This document shows, in pieces, positions 25,677 to 39,100 of a DNA stretch of 64,000 bases (the first letter of the stretch is position 1; each line of letters opens with the position of its first letter). Where the stretch lies: positions 2,437,454-2,501,453 of the forward strand of contig NW_002060946.1 in NCBI RefSeq assembly GCF_000150275.1, given 5' to 3'. Below the pieces are notes generated by a model, which worked only from the letters and a program-made list of their open reading frames with translations, was not told the origin of the DNA and made no database searches. Position numbers and translations under genes: made by a program. The DNA comes from Trichoplax adhaerens (taxonomy: Eukaryota > Placozoa > Uniplacotomia > Trichoplacea > Trichoplacidae).

Positions 25677-28229
25677 TGCTTCAATATGGACTACACGTAC
25701 AAGTAAAGAAAGAATAATATTCACATCAGATTGTATAAATAACCATGTTCTCAACCTCAAAAAAATTATTAGGAATAGAAGAACTGTGAAATCTATTGAT
25801 ATCATTCTCTTACTATGAAACAATTCAATAAAACCAAAAACATATCTGTAAAAATAGTCATTCAGTTGCATTAATTGTATTAAAATTATAAGTTATTATT
25901 ATACTGTCATGATTAAAAAAATTTATCGCTATCTATCTTTACCGAGAATTTGTGAAAAACGGTACGACGTATACGTACTTATATATTGTAATATTTTATG
26001 TTGACAACACTATAAATACGTTACAAGATACGAATTTTACACCATGCCAGTAATAAAGTGATCGTCTCGGTGGCCCATAAACATATATTAACTTATATAG
26101 TGTTATGTCTACTTAGATAGTGTTTATGGTCATAGAGAAGCAATTGATTGTGATTGCAATTTAACATTCGTCGTATCACGTACAATTTATTAAATTACTT
26201 TGTTTTTTGATTCTTCATTTCAACAATGACTTCGGTTTTAAATTAATTTCTCTATTAAGCTAAGATTAATATCTAAAAAGACTGTATCACTATGAATACG
26301 AATAGCTGTTGGCAATATCCATCAATGTTAATCGTTGATAGGTAAAAACACTCTATATCTCGGAAACTTTAATTCTTTTATAGTATAGAATACTATCATG
26401 GTTAACAGTATAAGTGAGGATAAAAATAGAATAAAATCTGATTGCAATATCTTTTGGAGGACATGGTTAAACAAATGCAATCATGAATCAAGTCTTTTAA
26501 TTCTATCTAGATATGGTTTATATCATTATCGTTAATATACAATCGTAAGACATAAAATAGAAAGAATTAAATCCCCCCCCAAAGAAATTTATAGTTTTAG
26601 TTTTGCAAAAAGTAACAAATTGACTCGTCGTTCTCCTGGACATGGTACAGTATACAGTGTCATTTTTGTATACTTTATTACTACCGTATAACTTTCATTG
26701 TTGTTACTATTCTGGTCTATGTTGAAAATTGTTATTCCAATTAATTACAAACAGAATCAATTTAGATAAAATCTCTATTTTACTATACTTTGCAAAGTTC
26801 ATTTTATTATTGTATTAAAGGAAATTTTGATCATGTAAATCATTTACAGTCCAGGATCATTTATTCCAAGAAATTGGATCGGTATCCATTCTATGTCGAA
26901 TGTATCAGAATGTGTTCTGCACGAGTGTATATCTTTAAATTTATTTTCTGATATATTGTTTTATTTGAAAAAATTGTTTTTAAGTGACGATTTCTTTCGA
27001 TATCATACAGGAATGTAACATGTTAATATTAATTATCGAAATTACTAAAAGAGAAAATTAATCCAGGTTGGTCCTGATAAAGGGGGGGGGTATAACATTC
27101 ATGAATTTTTTTCACTCGTTACCGTGCGATCCGCTACGACGCGGTTATACTGTCCAACTCTAGCAACATCGATCGTATATAAAAAAAATTGATCCTATCG
27201 AGATATGCTGCTTTATGAGCTATGTAGAAGTAAAAAATTAAATTAAAACTGATCTAAACAGAACTTGATAACTTGCCAACTTGGATTATCTAAGATAAGA
27301 TTATGCCCGTTGATAAAATAAAAAATTAAAATCTCTCTCTCTATATATATACACAAAGAATTGTATTTGTTTACTCAAACCAAGATTACCTTTCCTGTGA
27401 TAAGTTGGGAACTTGGTTGTATTTCAAAGAGTTGTCGTCGACGTACAATTTTGTCAAGGTAATTGGATGAAAGACGGAAATAATGATGACTAATTACTGG
27501 TCAGAACAATTTAGCAGAGACTACAAGTTAATCTTGTATGACGATAAGTTCAATTGAGAAGGGAAATAGTCCCTTTCTAGATCAATATTGGCGGGCAAAT
27601 TAGAAAATACAGAGGTCAATTGCCGATAGGCTTCAATGGACTAGGTTGATGTTATTGCTATTTGTTAATCACTTTAGCGCCTTTTTTCTGGATTCTTTCC
27701 TTTTTAGATATCATCCACAGACTTTTTCAAGTTGTCATAGTCTTCAATGTCTGTTCTACTTGAATAGAGACGAGAGAGAAATAGTACGATTGGACTGTAT
27801 TATCAATTACTCTAACTATTCTTCTTCTCATCAACATGTTTCTTTCTAAATTCTTCAATTTGTCCGTATCCGGTCAATAATAGAGCGATCGTAATTGGTC
27901 TTGTTTCTACAAAACTAATTCAATAGAGACAATAGGATCGACTGCATCAATGCTTAAGCAATGACAACAATAGCGGATAAGTAATACTATTGAAAAATGA
28001 ACTTTTATCATGTTGCCATGGAGTAGATCGCAACCAGATGGAGCCTTAGATAGTTGACGTATTATCTAGTTTGAAACGTCACATGAGTCACATCATTGTG
28101 ATTGTCTTTGATTTCATACGCGATGTTTCTATTGTCTAAAAATTGACTTTCCTCAGGACGTACACCTATCCAAACAATTAGCACGACAACGCCCAGATTG
28201 GGGATTGGCTGTTTTCATTGTAGTAAGCA
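25677..28229. other. Intergenic between SLC28 copies A and B, proximal part
   Basis: 5' flank of copy A. No exon recognised. An eight-base C run at about 26573 and a nine-base G run at about 27082 face each other. CT and AT simple repeats lie at about 27332-27352. A 67-codon frame at 27646-27849 has no family resemblance. Confidence 0.4.
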
Positions 28230-28510
28230 TCATCACGTGAAGCGGTTTGGGTGAGTCAATAAAAGCAAAGCATGGTCTAGCGGTATACTGCAGTATACTG
28301 ACTGTACCAGTGGTTCGAGGGTATTTCTATATCCGACACATTCCATCACTGGAGTTGTACTGTACAGTATGACACTTCTACTGTACTCTACGGCACAAAA
28401 CGGTGTCCCTCGCACGGTTGTGGTTACAGGTAAATGACTACCGTGGCGGAAGCGCGCTTTCTTCTTGTTGACAAGAATCTGACGGACATAGTCTCCTGAC
28501 ACCCACGTCG
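28230..28510. other. Relatively GC-rich island with tRNA-like A and B boxes
   Basis: TGGTCTAGCGG (28273-28283) resembles a pol III A box and GGTTCGAGGG (28312-28321) a B box, at normal spacing. The flanking bases do not pair into a T stem or acceptor stem, so this is not a working tRNA. It could be the head of an old tRNA-derived SINE. The minus strand carries an 89-codon frame with no recognised family. Confidence 0.3.
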
Positions 28511-29404
28511 AGCAACAGAGGCAAAAAATAATAAAATAATATCCTTGGCTATATATCGCCCAGAGATGGGAGTTATTTGTCTGCTATAAGCAGTAAAATA
28601 TCCAATTTTGAGATCAATGATTCAAAATCGGAGTGTTTCCTCTTTAAAGAATATTAAGAATATACTACGGTACATTATACATTCTGGCGCGACCGCGTTA
28701 TGAGTGTCGAAAGCACGCCTCTTAATTTAAAGTAATGGACAGTACTGTAGTTCTATCTTGACGTGTTCATCATCGTCTTCAATTAAATCCAAATTGGTCA
28801 CAATTCCATGACAATCATGTAAATTCAATACCAATATTTTAAACGTTTAACATTTTTCGATTGACTGCAAAGACAGCGCGTATTAACCTTGATAATACAT
28901 TGACATGATTGTAGCAGCGAAAAAAATGCTTGAGTTTAAGAAATTCCTTTTAATGACTCAGCCCTACAGGGCCTACACCCATGAAGACGAATGCAATGGC
29001 CCAATTGATAGGCGTATTACCCAGCGCCATAATTCAATAGCATAACCCATCAGTAAGGAAGAAAATATGCATCAAGCACTGCATATTTCTATCCATAGGT
29101 CAACTTTTCTAACCAACTTATAGAGGAAATGATGGACAAAATTTGGCAAGTGACATAAATCAGAGCGGTTCTCTACTGCACAGTACAGTACTGTAGTTCT
29201 ACAGTCAAGGTGTACTACAGATACATGGCGCGATTCCATGATAGTCATGTCCAAATATATGGATATAGCAGATATTATTAATCTATCTTTATATGAAGTT
29301 AAATGTACACGACTAACACTACTAATATGCGAGCAATAATCACTCGATATAAAAGAATGTGATAATTCAATCTTAGCAACCACCTATGCTATTGCTAGTC
29401 TCTT
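28511..29404. other. Intergenic, no gene seen
   Basis: No exon recognised. A minus-strand frame of about 100 codons at 29072-29383 has no family resemblance and no splice partners. Confidence 0.35.
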
Positions 29405-29836
29405 AACCTACTCCATTACAGAGTATTCCCATTAACTGTTTTATTCATTATTTGCGAACGTACCCTGCTTTTCGGACTTAATTATCTCTACGTACTCCAT
29501 TACAGAGTCCCATTAACTGTTTTATTCATTATTTGCGATTGTACGCTGCTTTCCGGAGTTCATTACCTCCACGTACTCTCCATTACAGAGTATTCCCATT
29601 TACTATTTTATTATTAATTATTTGCGATTGCACGCTGCTTTCCGGAGATAATTATCTACAGTATACTTACTCCATTACAGAGTATTCCCATGAACTATTT
29701 TATTCATTATTTGCGATTGTAGGCAGCTTTCTGGAGTTAATTATCGCTACGTACTCCATTACAGAGTTTTCCCATTAACCGTTTTATTCATTATTTGCGA
29801 TTGTACGCTGCTTTCCGGAATTAAATATCTATTTCA
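29405..29836. repeat. Five-unit tandem repeat, unit about 80-96 bp
   Basis: Units begin TACTCCATTACAGAGTATTC and continue CCATTAACTGTTTTATTCAT, TATTTGCGATTGTACGCTGC, TTTCCGGAGTTAATTATCTC. Starts lie at 29409, 29493, 29574, 29669 and 29752. Copies are well conserved, differing mainly by substitutions and a few short indels, so the array is younger than those at 12-18 kb. It lies in the gap between SLC28 copies A and B. An 81-codon frame inside it is only read-through of the repeat. Confidence 0.9.
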
Positions 29837-32092
29837 AAGAAGCGTTATGAAATATGTTTTGAAGTATCGCGTTTGCTTGGTCATTCAATTCTACTACGGA
29901 TACTTTCCAACGACAACACAGTAGACACGCCAATGGGAGTATTATTTTAACATTATTTTAAATAGGCATTCGTTGGCAGTTCATTAATCAATGAAAATGT
30001 CATCTCATACTATAAAATTATTTAAGCCAACCCTAAAATTGAACTTGTTCTATTGTATAAGATAGTAAAATTGTAGTTCTTTATCTCTTGACTACATAAA
30101 TACTGTATTTATATCATTTACAGTTTAACTTCCTATCAATACTCATGTATAGCTTTCTTTCGGCAATAATTGTTACGTTTACATTAAAACTTACCTTGCA
30201 AACGTTCGCTGTGATCCACTAAATTGATCAGATCTTCTTCGCAACTTAAGCGAATGAAAGCCAAACTCGCTCGTGTCCAGCTTATAAGCGTGCAATAACA
30301 ATATTTACAACACCCGACGTACAGTACACTAGTATAGTACTAGAAGGGACTTCACGACGTGGGATGCCCTTACCTTATTTGCATAACGTCAAAGTAACAT
30401 CCTGTAGTAGTGTACCGTATATTGACAGTGAGTACTGAGTAGTAATATAATTTAATGAATTAATTATTCAGCCGGATACGGCTATAAGCAGTCAAAGTAG
30501 ACAATGTACTGTCCACTTTGTATAGTATTGTATACCACTACCTGGACAATAATGTCGGTTTATGTTCGTTTACTTACTAATAAGTACCACGATAAAGTAA
30601 TAATAATTACAATAATGATAAATACAGGCATGGAAATGTCCGCACATTTAGTATAATCGATGCCTAATGGCGACTGTAGATCCCTATCTCTCGCATTCAA
30701 GAGCAAGTATAAGTGCTTTGCAGACCAAATAGGGACAGTGTTCATTAAAAAGTGTTAAGTAAGCAGACAGGTAAAAGGGAAACCTTTTATGGTATTCACA
30801 GTAGGTAGCTTAATCATAGATTTTTCACATACCGACACGCGTAAATAGCGCGACTATCTTAATTCTGAATTCCACATAATTAAGTCGTCTCATGGTCATA
30901 ATTAGCATTAGGGAAATAATTTTACTCTCATTACCAAAAATATCTGTCGTAGATACCTCCATTTCTAATCCACTTTTTTTAACAACTGCGATTCAGGTTA
31001 TTATAATTATCAGTGATTACGGCATTTTTATTTTTCAAGGCCAAGCATTCTTGCAGAGTGTTTTATTTACAGAGTATAAGTTCGGTCTTTTTTATTTTAT
31101 CCCAATCTGCCCATGGTTACTATGTAGATAAATTACCTGCGTCTTTATTATTTCGATGACGGTCTACTACCTATCTACCTACAAGTCCAACTGCACACAA
31201 ACAGTACCAACTGCAGTGTTACATCCCAAAACGATGCATATCATAAAAGTTATCATGCTTACACGCTTATTAAAGCTAAAAGTGCATACTTCAGATTATA
31301 ATAACGCCCATACACGAATATTTTCTGATAATAATGACTAGAATTTTATTCTAAATTAAAAAATGATTTAATACAGCTGTATACAGAGCCAATTAGTTAA
31401 TTGGTTTTACCCTTTGTACGGATTAAAACATTAATACAGAAAGCTATAGTAAAATAAAATAAAACTAATAAGAAATGCCAATATTTCAATTTAAAACCGC
31501 ACAAAACAATCCAAGGCATAAAATACCTTCGGAAAGAAATGGACATATTTTATTGAGGTACGGTGATTGCAATAATTCAAGTCAATACAAAAATGAATAA
31601 CGATATCTAATTTATAGAATATAATACTTATGAAACTCTTAAAAGGTCATATCTGTAACAGTGAAAACTTTTTCAGTGAGAACGAATTACAATCTTACTT
31701 ATACTATACTATCTATAGTATGAATATGGTTGGAAACAAATGTAGTGCCGTAAACAGCTTGTGAGAAAAGGATAAAATACATAATGATACGGAAATCTGT
31801 TTCCTATTATATGCCATCCTTTAACGCAGAACGACTAATATCCTACAAATACCACAACAAAGTTAGCATACTTAATTTTACATTCATACCATCTACATGG
31901 CTTATCTTTAAACTTTCGATATCTATATGCTAATATGTTTTTCAATGTAAAGTATAGTACAGTTAAGTATATTGCTAAATAGAATGGAGGTGTCTATTGC
32001 AATCAAAATCATTTTATGGGTATGTCATATCGTCTAGAGACAATCTGCTATTACATGATATCCTATCTAAAGCATACACAGAGGAAGTGGTT
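29837..32092. other. Intergenic downstream of SLC28 copy B
   Basis: 3' flank of copy B and distal 5' flank of copy A. Short frames at 30560-30745, 30892-31131 and 31156-31341 show no domain or splice context. Scattered ACAGT/ACTGT palindromes occur at about 30320-30345 and 30410-30510. Confidence 0.4.
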
Positions 32093-35000
32093 TTAATGAG
32101 ATGGACCGGCGGTTGCATTGATGACGATTTTTGTTGCAACTCTTATTCCTTCCTCCGAAGGAAGATAGAACATACCTTTAAGTGTAGAACATGATGATAA
32201 TATAAAGGTTAGAAAATTAATTACTAGCATATAAGTTATGTTTTAAAGGTCTTAAGCTAAAACTATTATCGGATTATACGATCAGAGAAGATAAACTTTG
32301 CTATACTAATGATCATCAATCGTACATTGGTAAGCTTCATGATATCCTCCTACCTGCTAAGCAAGCTGTCATGAAACAGGCCACGGTACCGGAGCATAAC
32401 GCTCTGAATGCAATAGTAGCTAGGTCACTCTTTCTCTCCGGTGCCATTGGGGTTAAGCCACCAATTTGAATACCAATAGACGAAAAGTTTGCGAAGCCGC
32501 ACAAAGCGTAAGCGGAGATAATTTCAGAACGAACCTAAATAACAATTTACAATCGATTACAACGACAAAAGTTGATACAAATATGGTATACAGTACATTT
32601 TTTCTCACAATCAGCAATACATTAAAAGATATCAATAATCCTCCGATAGTTTTTACTTGTCAATTATAATTATCAATACCTAATGTGCAATCATATTTAC
32701 TAAACTCCACGGTAACAGCACATATGAAATATGATAAAACATTAAGTAAATAGGTTCATCGACGCATTTACTATCAAAATATCTAAAAAGAATACAGCCT
32801 ATACAATATTGATGTCCAAGTTTACCTTTAAATACAGCCATATACGCGTACATATTTAATTACGCTTATACAATAGAATATAAGTTAGGATTTCTAGAGC
32901 ATGCTGATAATCTCCTCAACGTCTGAATAAAGGAATTCTTCTTCGTTTAAAATCTCTCTCTGATCATACTAAGGATATACTCATCTAATTACAGTAACGC
33001 ACAGAACCCCTCATATTACAATTACTTACTGGTATAAGAAAGGAACAAAGAGTTTTGCGTTCATTTTATAGTTAAAAAAATTGCACGGAAAAACTAAAGC
33101 AATAACTTACAGATATTACTGGATTACCAGCAGCTCGTAAGGCAATCCACTTAGAAAGTGTACTATACGCAACAAATTCGTTTGCTACAGTCTTCTCAGC
33201 TAGAAGCAAACCAACCCTGAAAGCATCCTTAGCTTCAATGCCCAATAGTAAAGCCAAAGGTGTGAATAAATATGAACAGATAAACTAAATAATATAGGAC
33301 AACAAAATACATCATATTACTTGAGCAGAAAACATTTATTCCATATAATACATTACTGTGGATTAGGACTATTAAAGGCAAATTCTGTAATTACGTTAAT
33401 AATGCATATACTCTAGACTCTAGATTTACCCTGAAGCTGAATTGAGGATAATCGACGAGACTACCGAAGTAGCTTAGTGTACCATCAAGGAAATTCAGTA
33501 TAGCAGTAAAGACAATCAGATTGGCGGCTATATTTGCTACTAATGGTATGGCTGAAGAGGCTCCATTAGCGAATGCTTCAAAAAAGTTGGTTTCGGTACT
33601 GAGAAAGAAAGCACGCTTGTTAGTCGTATTAAAGGCTCTAACTATTATAAAAGAAAAATCTACTGTCTTAAGATCAATTTAGCTTCGTCAAATCACGAAT
33701 ATTTTCTGGTTTTAGTATAACTCCTAAGGAACCGTCACCAACTGTACAAGATAGCTGATAAACATTGATTGATATGCGTTACGGTAGTAATTTTCGTACC
33801 CCTTGTCTAATTTAATATCTTTGACCTCATAATCTATTTCCTTCTCAGTTTCTGGATAAACAAGTTTAGCTACTGCCAATGCAGCAGGAGCGGACATAAA
33901 TGAAGCTGTTAAAAGATGAGTAGCCGGTACTCCCATTCCAATATAAGCACCTAAAACAGCTCCAGCTATGGTAGCGAAACCTCCAGTCATAACAGCATGA
34001 AGCTCGGACTTTGTCATTGTTGCAAGGAATGGTCTTACTAATAGAGGAGCTTCGGTCTAGAAATAAGGAATCAGATAGTATAACGATAGTTTAGTGAATT
34101 CCTACCTATCAATCCTTTTAAGCAGCATTCAGTATCATATATCAGCAAATTCTCATAGAAAATAAACTAATACTATATTACGTCCACTTAATGGCCAACG
34201 CAACATTAAAGTGTTTCTTGTACAGAAATCATTCATAAACTACGATACTTATTTAGAATCACAATTTAAAATTGAAAAATAATGTGTTCATGATAGCTGT
34301 TTTTGATAATAGTAAAAAAGTCATGCTATAAAATAGTTAAACTGCTTACTTGTCCGACAAAGATGTTGCCGGCTGCATTTAATGATTCTGTTGGCGATGT
34401 TCTCATAGTAACTTGCATGACACGAGCAAGTACTTTAATTATGCCTTGCATTGCACCAATATAATATAAGAAGGTAATCACAGCGCTAAAGAAAATAACC
34501 AAAGGTAATACCTAGAACATCATACAAATTCGTTAGAATAAATAATAATAATCAAAGGTGTATATTATGGTAAGAAAATATGCTGTTCACTTTTAAGCCA
34601 GATCTTATACCTAAATGAATTCTAAAGTATTTTCGATTGCAGTACAATATCTCATCGATTGCTATCTAGAATCTATCTGCCTTAAATCATTACTTAGTTT
34701 TTATACCAAAGTAATAGCTTACCTTAAAAGCAAAGAAATGATTCGTGTATAATTCACCAAAAACAAATATTGAGCCAGAATCGGTAAAATTTAAAAACGT
34801 CGTAATTAAATTACCGAGGAAATTAAACACTTGGAAACCAGCACTGGTACGTAAAATAAGTAAACCCATAAAAAACTGAATAATAATACCAACAATAACT
34901 GGTCGCCATCTTACCTATTTGATGATAATAAGTGATTTAGTCATGACAATAATATTACTTTCCTAATTTTATTAACTGTTAAAATTTTAGCGCTTTCTGT

Positions 35001-36126
35001 CTTTTATTGCCTCGTTTATGTGCAATAAATTGAAATTGACCTACTTGAGATCTGTGCTTAGAAAAGAACCAACATAAAAATAAATAGGCAAGTAAACCGC
35101 CGAAAGATGCAAAACGATAAGGCACAATTGGCTGATCAAGAAGTAAGAATAGAATAACTAGTCCAATCAATCCAAAGATTACAACCCTATCAAATTATAA
35201 AGACATAATTTTCGTTCGTTATTTACTATATAGCATGATTTCAGTTAATTAACTTCATGTCTTCATTGCATAGAATACATTTATTATGCGAGTACGCACG
35301 ATACATGTCCATCATTGTACGAAATGACAGAATTTATACATCAATTCTCTACTGTTACGAACCATTTCAGGTAGTGCTCATATCTATCGTAGAAATTGGT
35401 TATAGGGCCAAAGATATATTTCTGTAGTGTTGGTGTAATATAGGGCAATACTTTCATTAAGACGATAATCCCCAAAATTACCATTGTAATGATAAAAAGC
35501 GGTCTCGCCCTGTCGAAGTCCATCGTACAAGCAAAAACTAGGTATACTGTATAGCCGATCAGTAAAGCAAGACTGAAGATTCTTAAGGAATATTTTTTGA
35601 TGATTGGTTTATTTTCATAGAACCATGCTAAACGGTGTGAATGCCGATGGGTATTTTCGTCCGTTGGAGCTGCTATCGAGTCAGGATGATCATAGCTTGG
35701 AGCTGCCATACTGTCTTTTTCAATTACAACTGAGACCTCACCTTGCTACATGATATCGTATAGATAAAAAATAAAGGTATCATCATACGCTGCAAAAAGG
35801 TGATGTAAATGTACTCTAATTCTAAATAAAAATATTGTAATAGAATCGGCGCAATTGAAATTATCATTACTGTAGTCAGTAAATTAATACGTATCATATG
35901 ATGGCTATTGTTGGTAAATGAGCCTCAAATCAAGTACTTTTAGATGCAATCGTAACAATAAATAATTACTTCTACTAGATAAATTAAGAATTGTATGCAC
36001 CTGTCCATAAGAATTATTATAAACTGTTGGAGCTGTTGACTCAACCACAAGGCCAATTTCCACCTTGTTGTCCGATTTTTTCGTCATTTCTATCTCTTCC
36101 TTATTAAGTTGGGTATTGTTTTCCAT
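32093..36126 (-). CDS. SLC28: Concentrative nucleoside transporter, copy B
   Basis: Second SLC28/CNT transporter, tandem to copy A in the same orientation. Ten exons: 36001-36126, 35363-35745, 35045-35186, 34723-34914, 34350-34511, 33800-34056, 33430-33598, 33111-33284, 32354-32534 and 32093-32175, giving 622 residues. All nine introns fall at the same positions and phases as in copy A, and seven of the exons have exactly the same length, so the two arose by tandem duplication; only the first, second and last differ. Signatures: GQTEAPLL 334-341, NEFVAY at about 512-517, CGFANFSS with N551 and S554. As in copy A, the residue before (L/F)ICSYLF is Arg at an intron junction, where human CNT3 has Glu. 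The N-terminus (MENNTQLNKEE...) and the C-tail, with one NAT site, differ most from copy A, which points to different sorting or regulation. Confidence 0.94.
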
Positions 36127-39100
36127 GATTATCTTGCATTCAAAGCACTACCGTGACCATAAGAAGACATCCATTTAAATTGATGAATCATGTAATGATA
36201 ACAATAGACGAAATTAGTAGAATACCTAAAGATTTAGTGGTTTAATATCCTAATGCTATTAACTCCTTATTGATTAAATATTGATGGGGCGAAACAAAAG
36301 AACAAAACACCAAATGTAGCCAAGTCAATTGTTATGTTTCTTTCCTGAAAGGTTAATATAAAAAATTACTATTTACTGCTTTGGAAGTAAACTAGGTGAT
36401 CTATGTGATTTTTCATTATCAAATTTATTTAAATATCTCATAAAAGTCAACAATAAAGTTAAGTATAATCAAAGTTCAAATTCCACTCTTTTCTAGTGCA
36501 CTGGTGAAATATTGGATTGGTTTATATTTGCTTATAATTATAACAGAAAGGAAATTATAACTACGGAAAATAACTTATTATCGCAGAATACGGCATTAAA
36601 TGTTTTTGAGTTAGACACCGGATGTTGTGATAACTAATTTATAAAGTTTGAGAACATATATCCTGCCCATGTTACTGCTGTTGATATTCTCATGCCTAAT
36701 AAACTGATCACTTTATCAATTTCATCCCTAAGCCAGGACACTTTGCCAACTAACTGCATCCACGCTAGCATTGAACATATTTAGTTTAAAACATGTACAA
36801 CAATTGTTACGCTAAAGTAGAGAAAATGACAAGTATTCCTCTCTCAGAAATGCTATCTCATGCTATTATTATTATTTGCTACTGCATTATTATTGTTGAA
36901 TGCGTACATCTACGTACTTGATGAGCATCGCTAATACTATTCATGTTTGATACGAATCAGCATGACATCCTTTTACAGGATCCGTGCTTGTAAGGTATAT
37001 TTTATTTTTGTCCACAATTAATTTAAAGTCAATTTTGTCGATGGATCACACGAATATTTGTATAGGGAGGAGCAGAATAGATTATGATTGCGATTATGCG
37101 GCCATCGCTGATTGGTACGGTGCTTATGCAGTAATACATTATGATTATGCATATGCATAATCAGATAAAAATACAGGTCCGTCATAGGCTACTAAATACA
37201 TTAGGATGCACGAATTTAGTAGTCCTTATTGAAGTACTTGCAGCTTGCGCAAGTTAGCGTAACGAATGATAAAATTTCAGTAGGTTATAGCTGTTGTAAA
37301 TGGAAGTCGATAAAATAAAGTAGAGTTAAAATCTCTTCATAATACAACATTAGGTATGATCATTGCGTCAGTTCAGGGATAAAACTTGCAGATAAATATT
37401 CGAATTTTAATAAACTAGAAATTTCTCTAACCAAGTAGCTAGCAAGTACTAAGTGCTGTTGATTAATCGATCATCGACAGATAAGGCTGGCTAATTTAGA
37501 TTAGAATCGATTATATATACACATTTAGTGTGTACTATAATAGGAAAAGTTCACCAGCACATTGATGATAAAAAGCATTATTGTAGCTACTAAAGAATAA
37601 CCAACATTTTTGATGATATTTCTCATGTTGAAGGCTGAAGCAAGCACGTTTGAATCATCTTGTAGAAGACTATTAAATCTCGTTAGTAGTATAAATATGT
37701 TAGTAACGCTACGTATGAATAGAATGCCAATACTTTCAGACAATATTCGTACTGATAGCATTATTTACTGTTTACAATATCAATAATTACACCCCCTAGT
37801 ACTTTAAAAATGCTACTCCTACAAACAGATAAGACAGCATTCTCAGCTTATAATACACTGGTAGACCTCCCGCTTCTTTATTAGGCGTTTCTTGTAGCAG
37901 TGTGACGTTACAAAGGTCAATTTGTAATTACCAGCAATAGGCGTATAATAAGGCTCTGCATCAATAATGTTCTCATGGAATTTGTTATGTTGTATAATAA
38001 AAAATTTCTCGATAATAACTTTCTATCATCTTACAGCATTTGCGTATGCGTTTATAGTTATGCAAATTGCATTTAGGTACAATAAAGATAAAATTTGCGA
38101 AAGTTTGCGATATTTATGTAGCACAGGACTGAAAAGCTATTGTAAATGAACCTGACGTAGGAGTGCCTGCTACTAAAAAATAAGCCTGAATTATATTAGT
38201 CTTCAAGGTGTCTATCTACATATTTTAATTATAAATGATGCTAGTAATTTACAATTCATTAGTGAACATTTTTCTATAGATTTCAACACTGATCATTAAT
38301 ATTTTCAGTTATTCATTTTCTTAAATTAATGTTATGGTAATTACTGAACGTTTTCATATATAAAAGGATGTCTTGTACCGACCGTGTAAGGAATCGACTT
38401 GATAAACTGTAATGGTTGCAATTAATGCATAATGTGTATAAAGTTGAAATTTGTAATCAATTACAGCTAGATTGTGGTGGTAATGTTTAGTCTATTCGCA
38501 ATTGATAAATCCACAATATCGGTCGAAGCTATTACAGTATTGAAACTGTAGAGTAGTGTTTGGAAAAATTTATAGTATACTTTATAGAAAGTACGACTGA
38601 ACTTGCAACACATGTTTGTATGCAACAATCCAGAATATGATTCGGTAAGAGATATCTAGGGCAGCAATTAAAATTTATTTGACTTATAAAGTATAGTCGG
38701 ATCAGATCAATAGTATTTCGAAGTAAAAATACAGAAGGAAATAAGTTTTATTATGTAATGGCTACAAATTGTAGTTTATTTATTATTTCATCCGAATTTT
38801 TAGAATATGTTGTATCTTTTGCGTCAATTCCGGTAAAACGCCAACACATGCTGTGTCTTGTAGTTATGGTTCAATAATAACTATTCGATAATTCGATTAT
38901 TTACTCCTCATTATCTTATAGCGAGCTAATCTCAATTGCAAAGTACCATACCGTAGCCTATAACCGTCGTAGATACGAACATATATACAGGCAATGCAGA
39001 TCACTTCTATACTCATATGCTTTATAATAAACAAATCAATCATGATAGCGGTAGTGAATCTTGCAGATTCACATGTAAACTTATTCCCTAACTACAGTAA

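Noticed and set aside
28265-28340. Possible tRNA gene from TGGTCTAGCGG and GGTTCGAGGG
   Set aside because: The bases either side of the T loop do not pair (AGTGG against GTATT) and no acceptor stem forms.
29533-29778. 81-codon frame on the plus strand
   Set aside because: It lies wholly inside the five-unit tandem repeat and repeats its own peptide.
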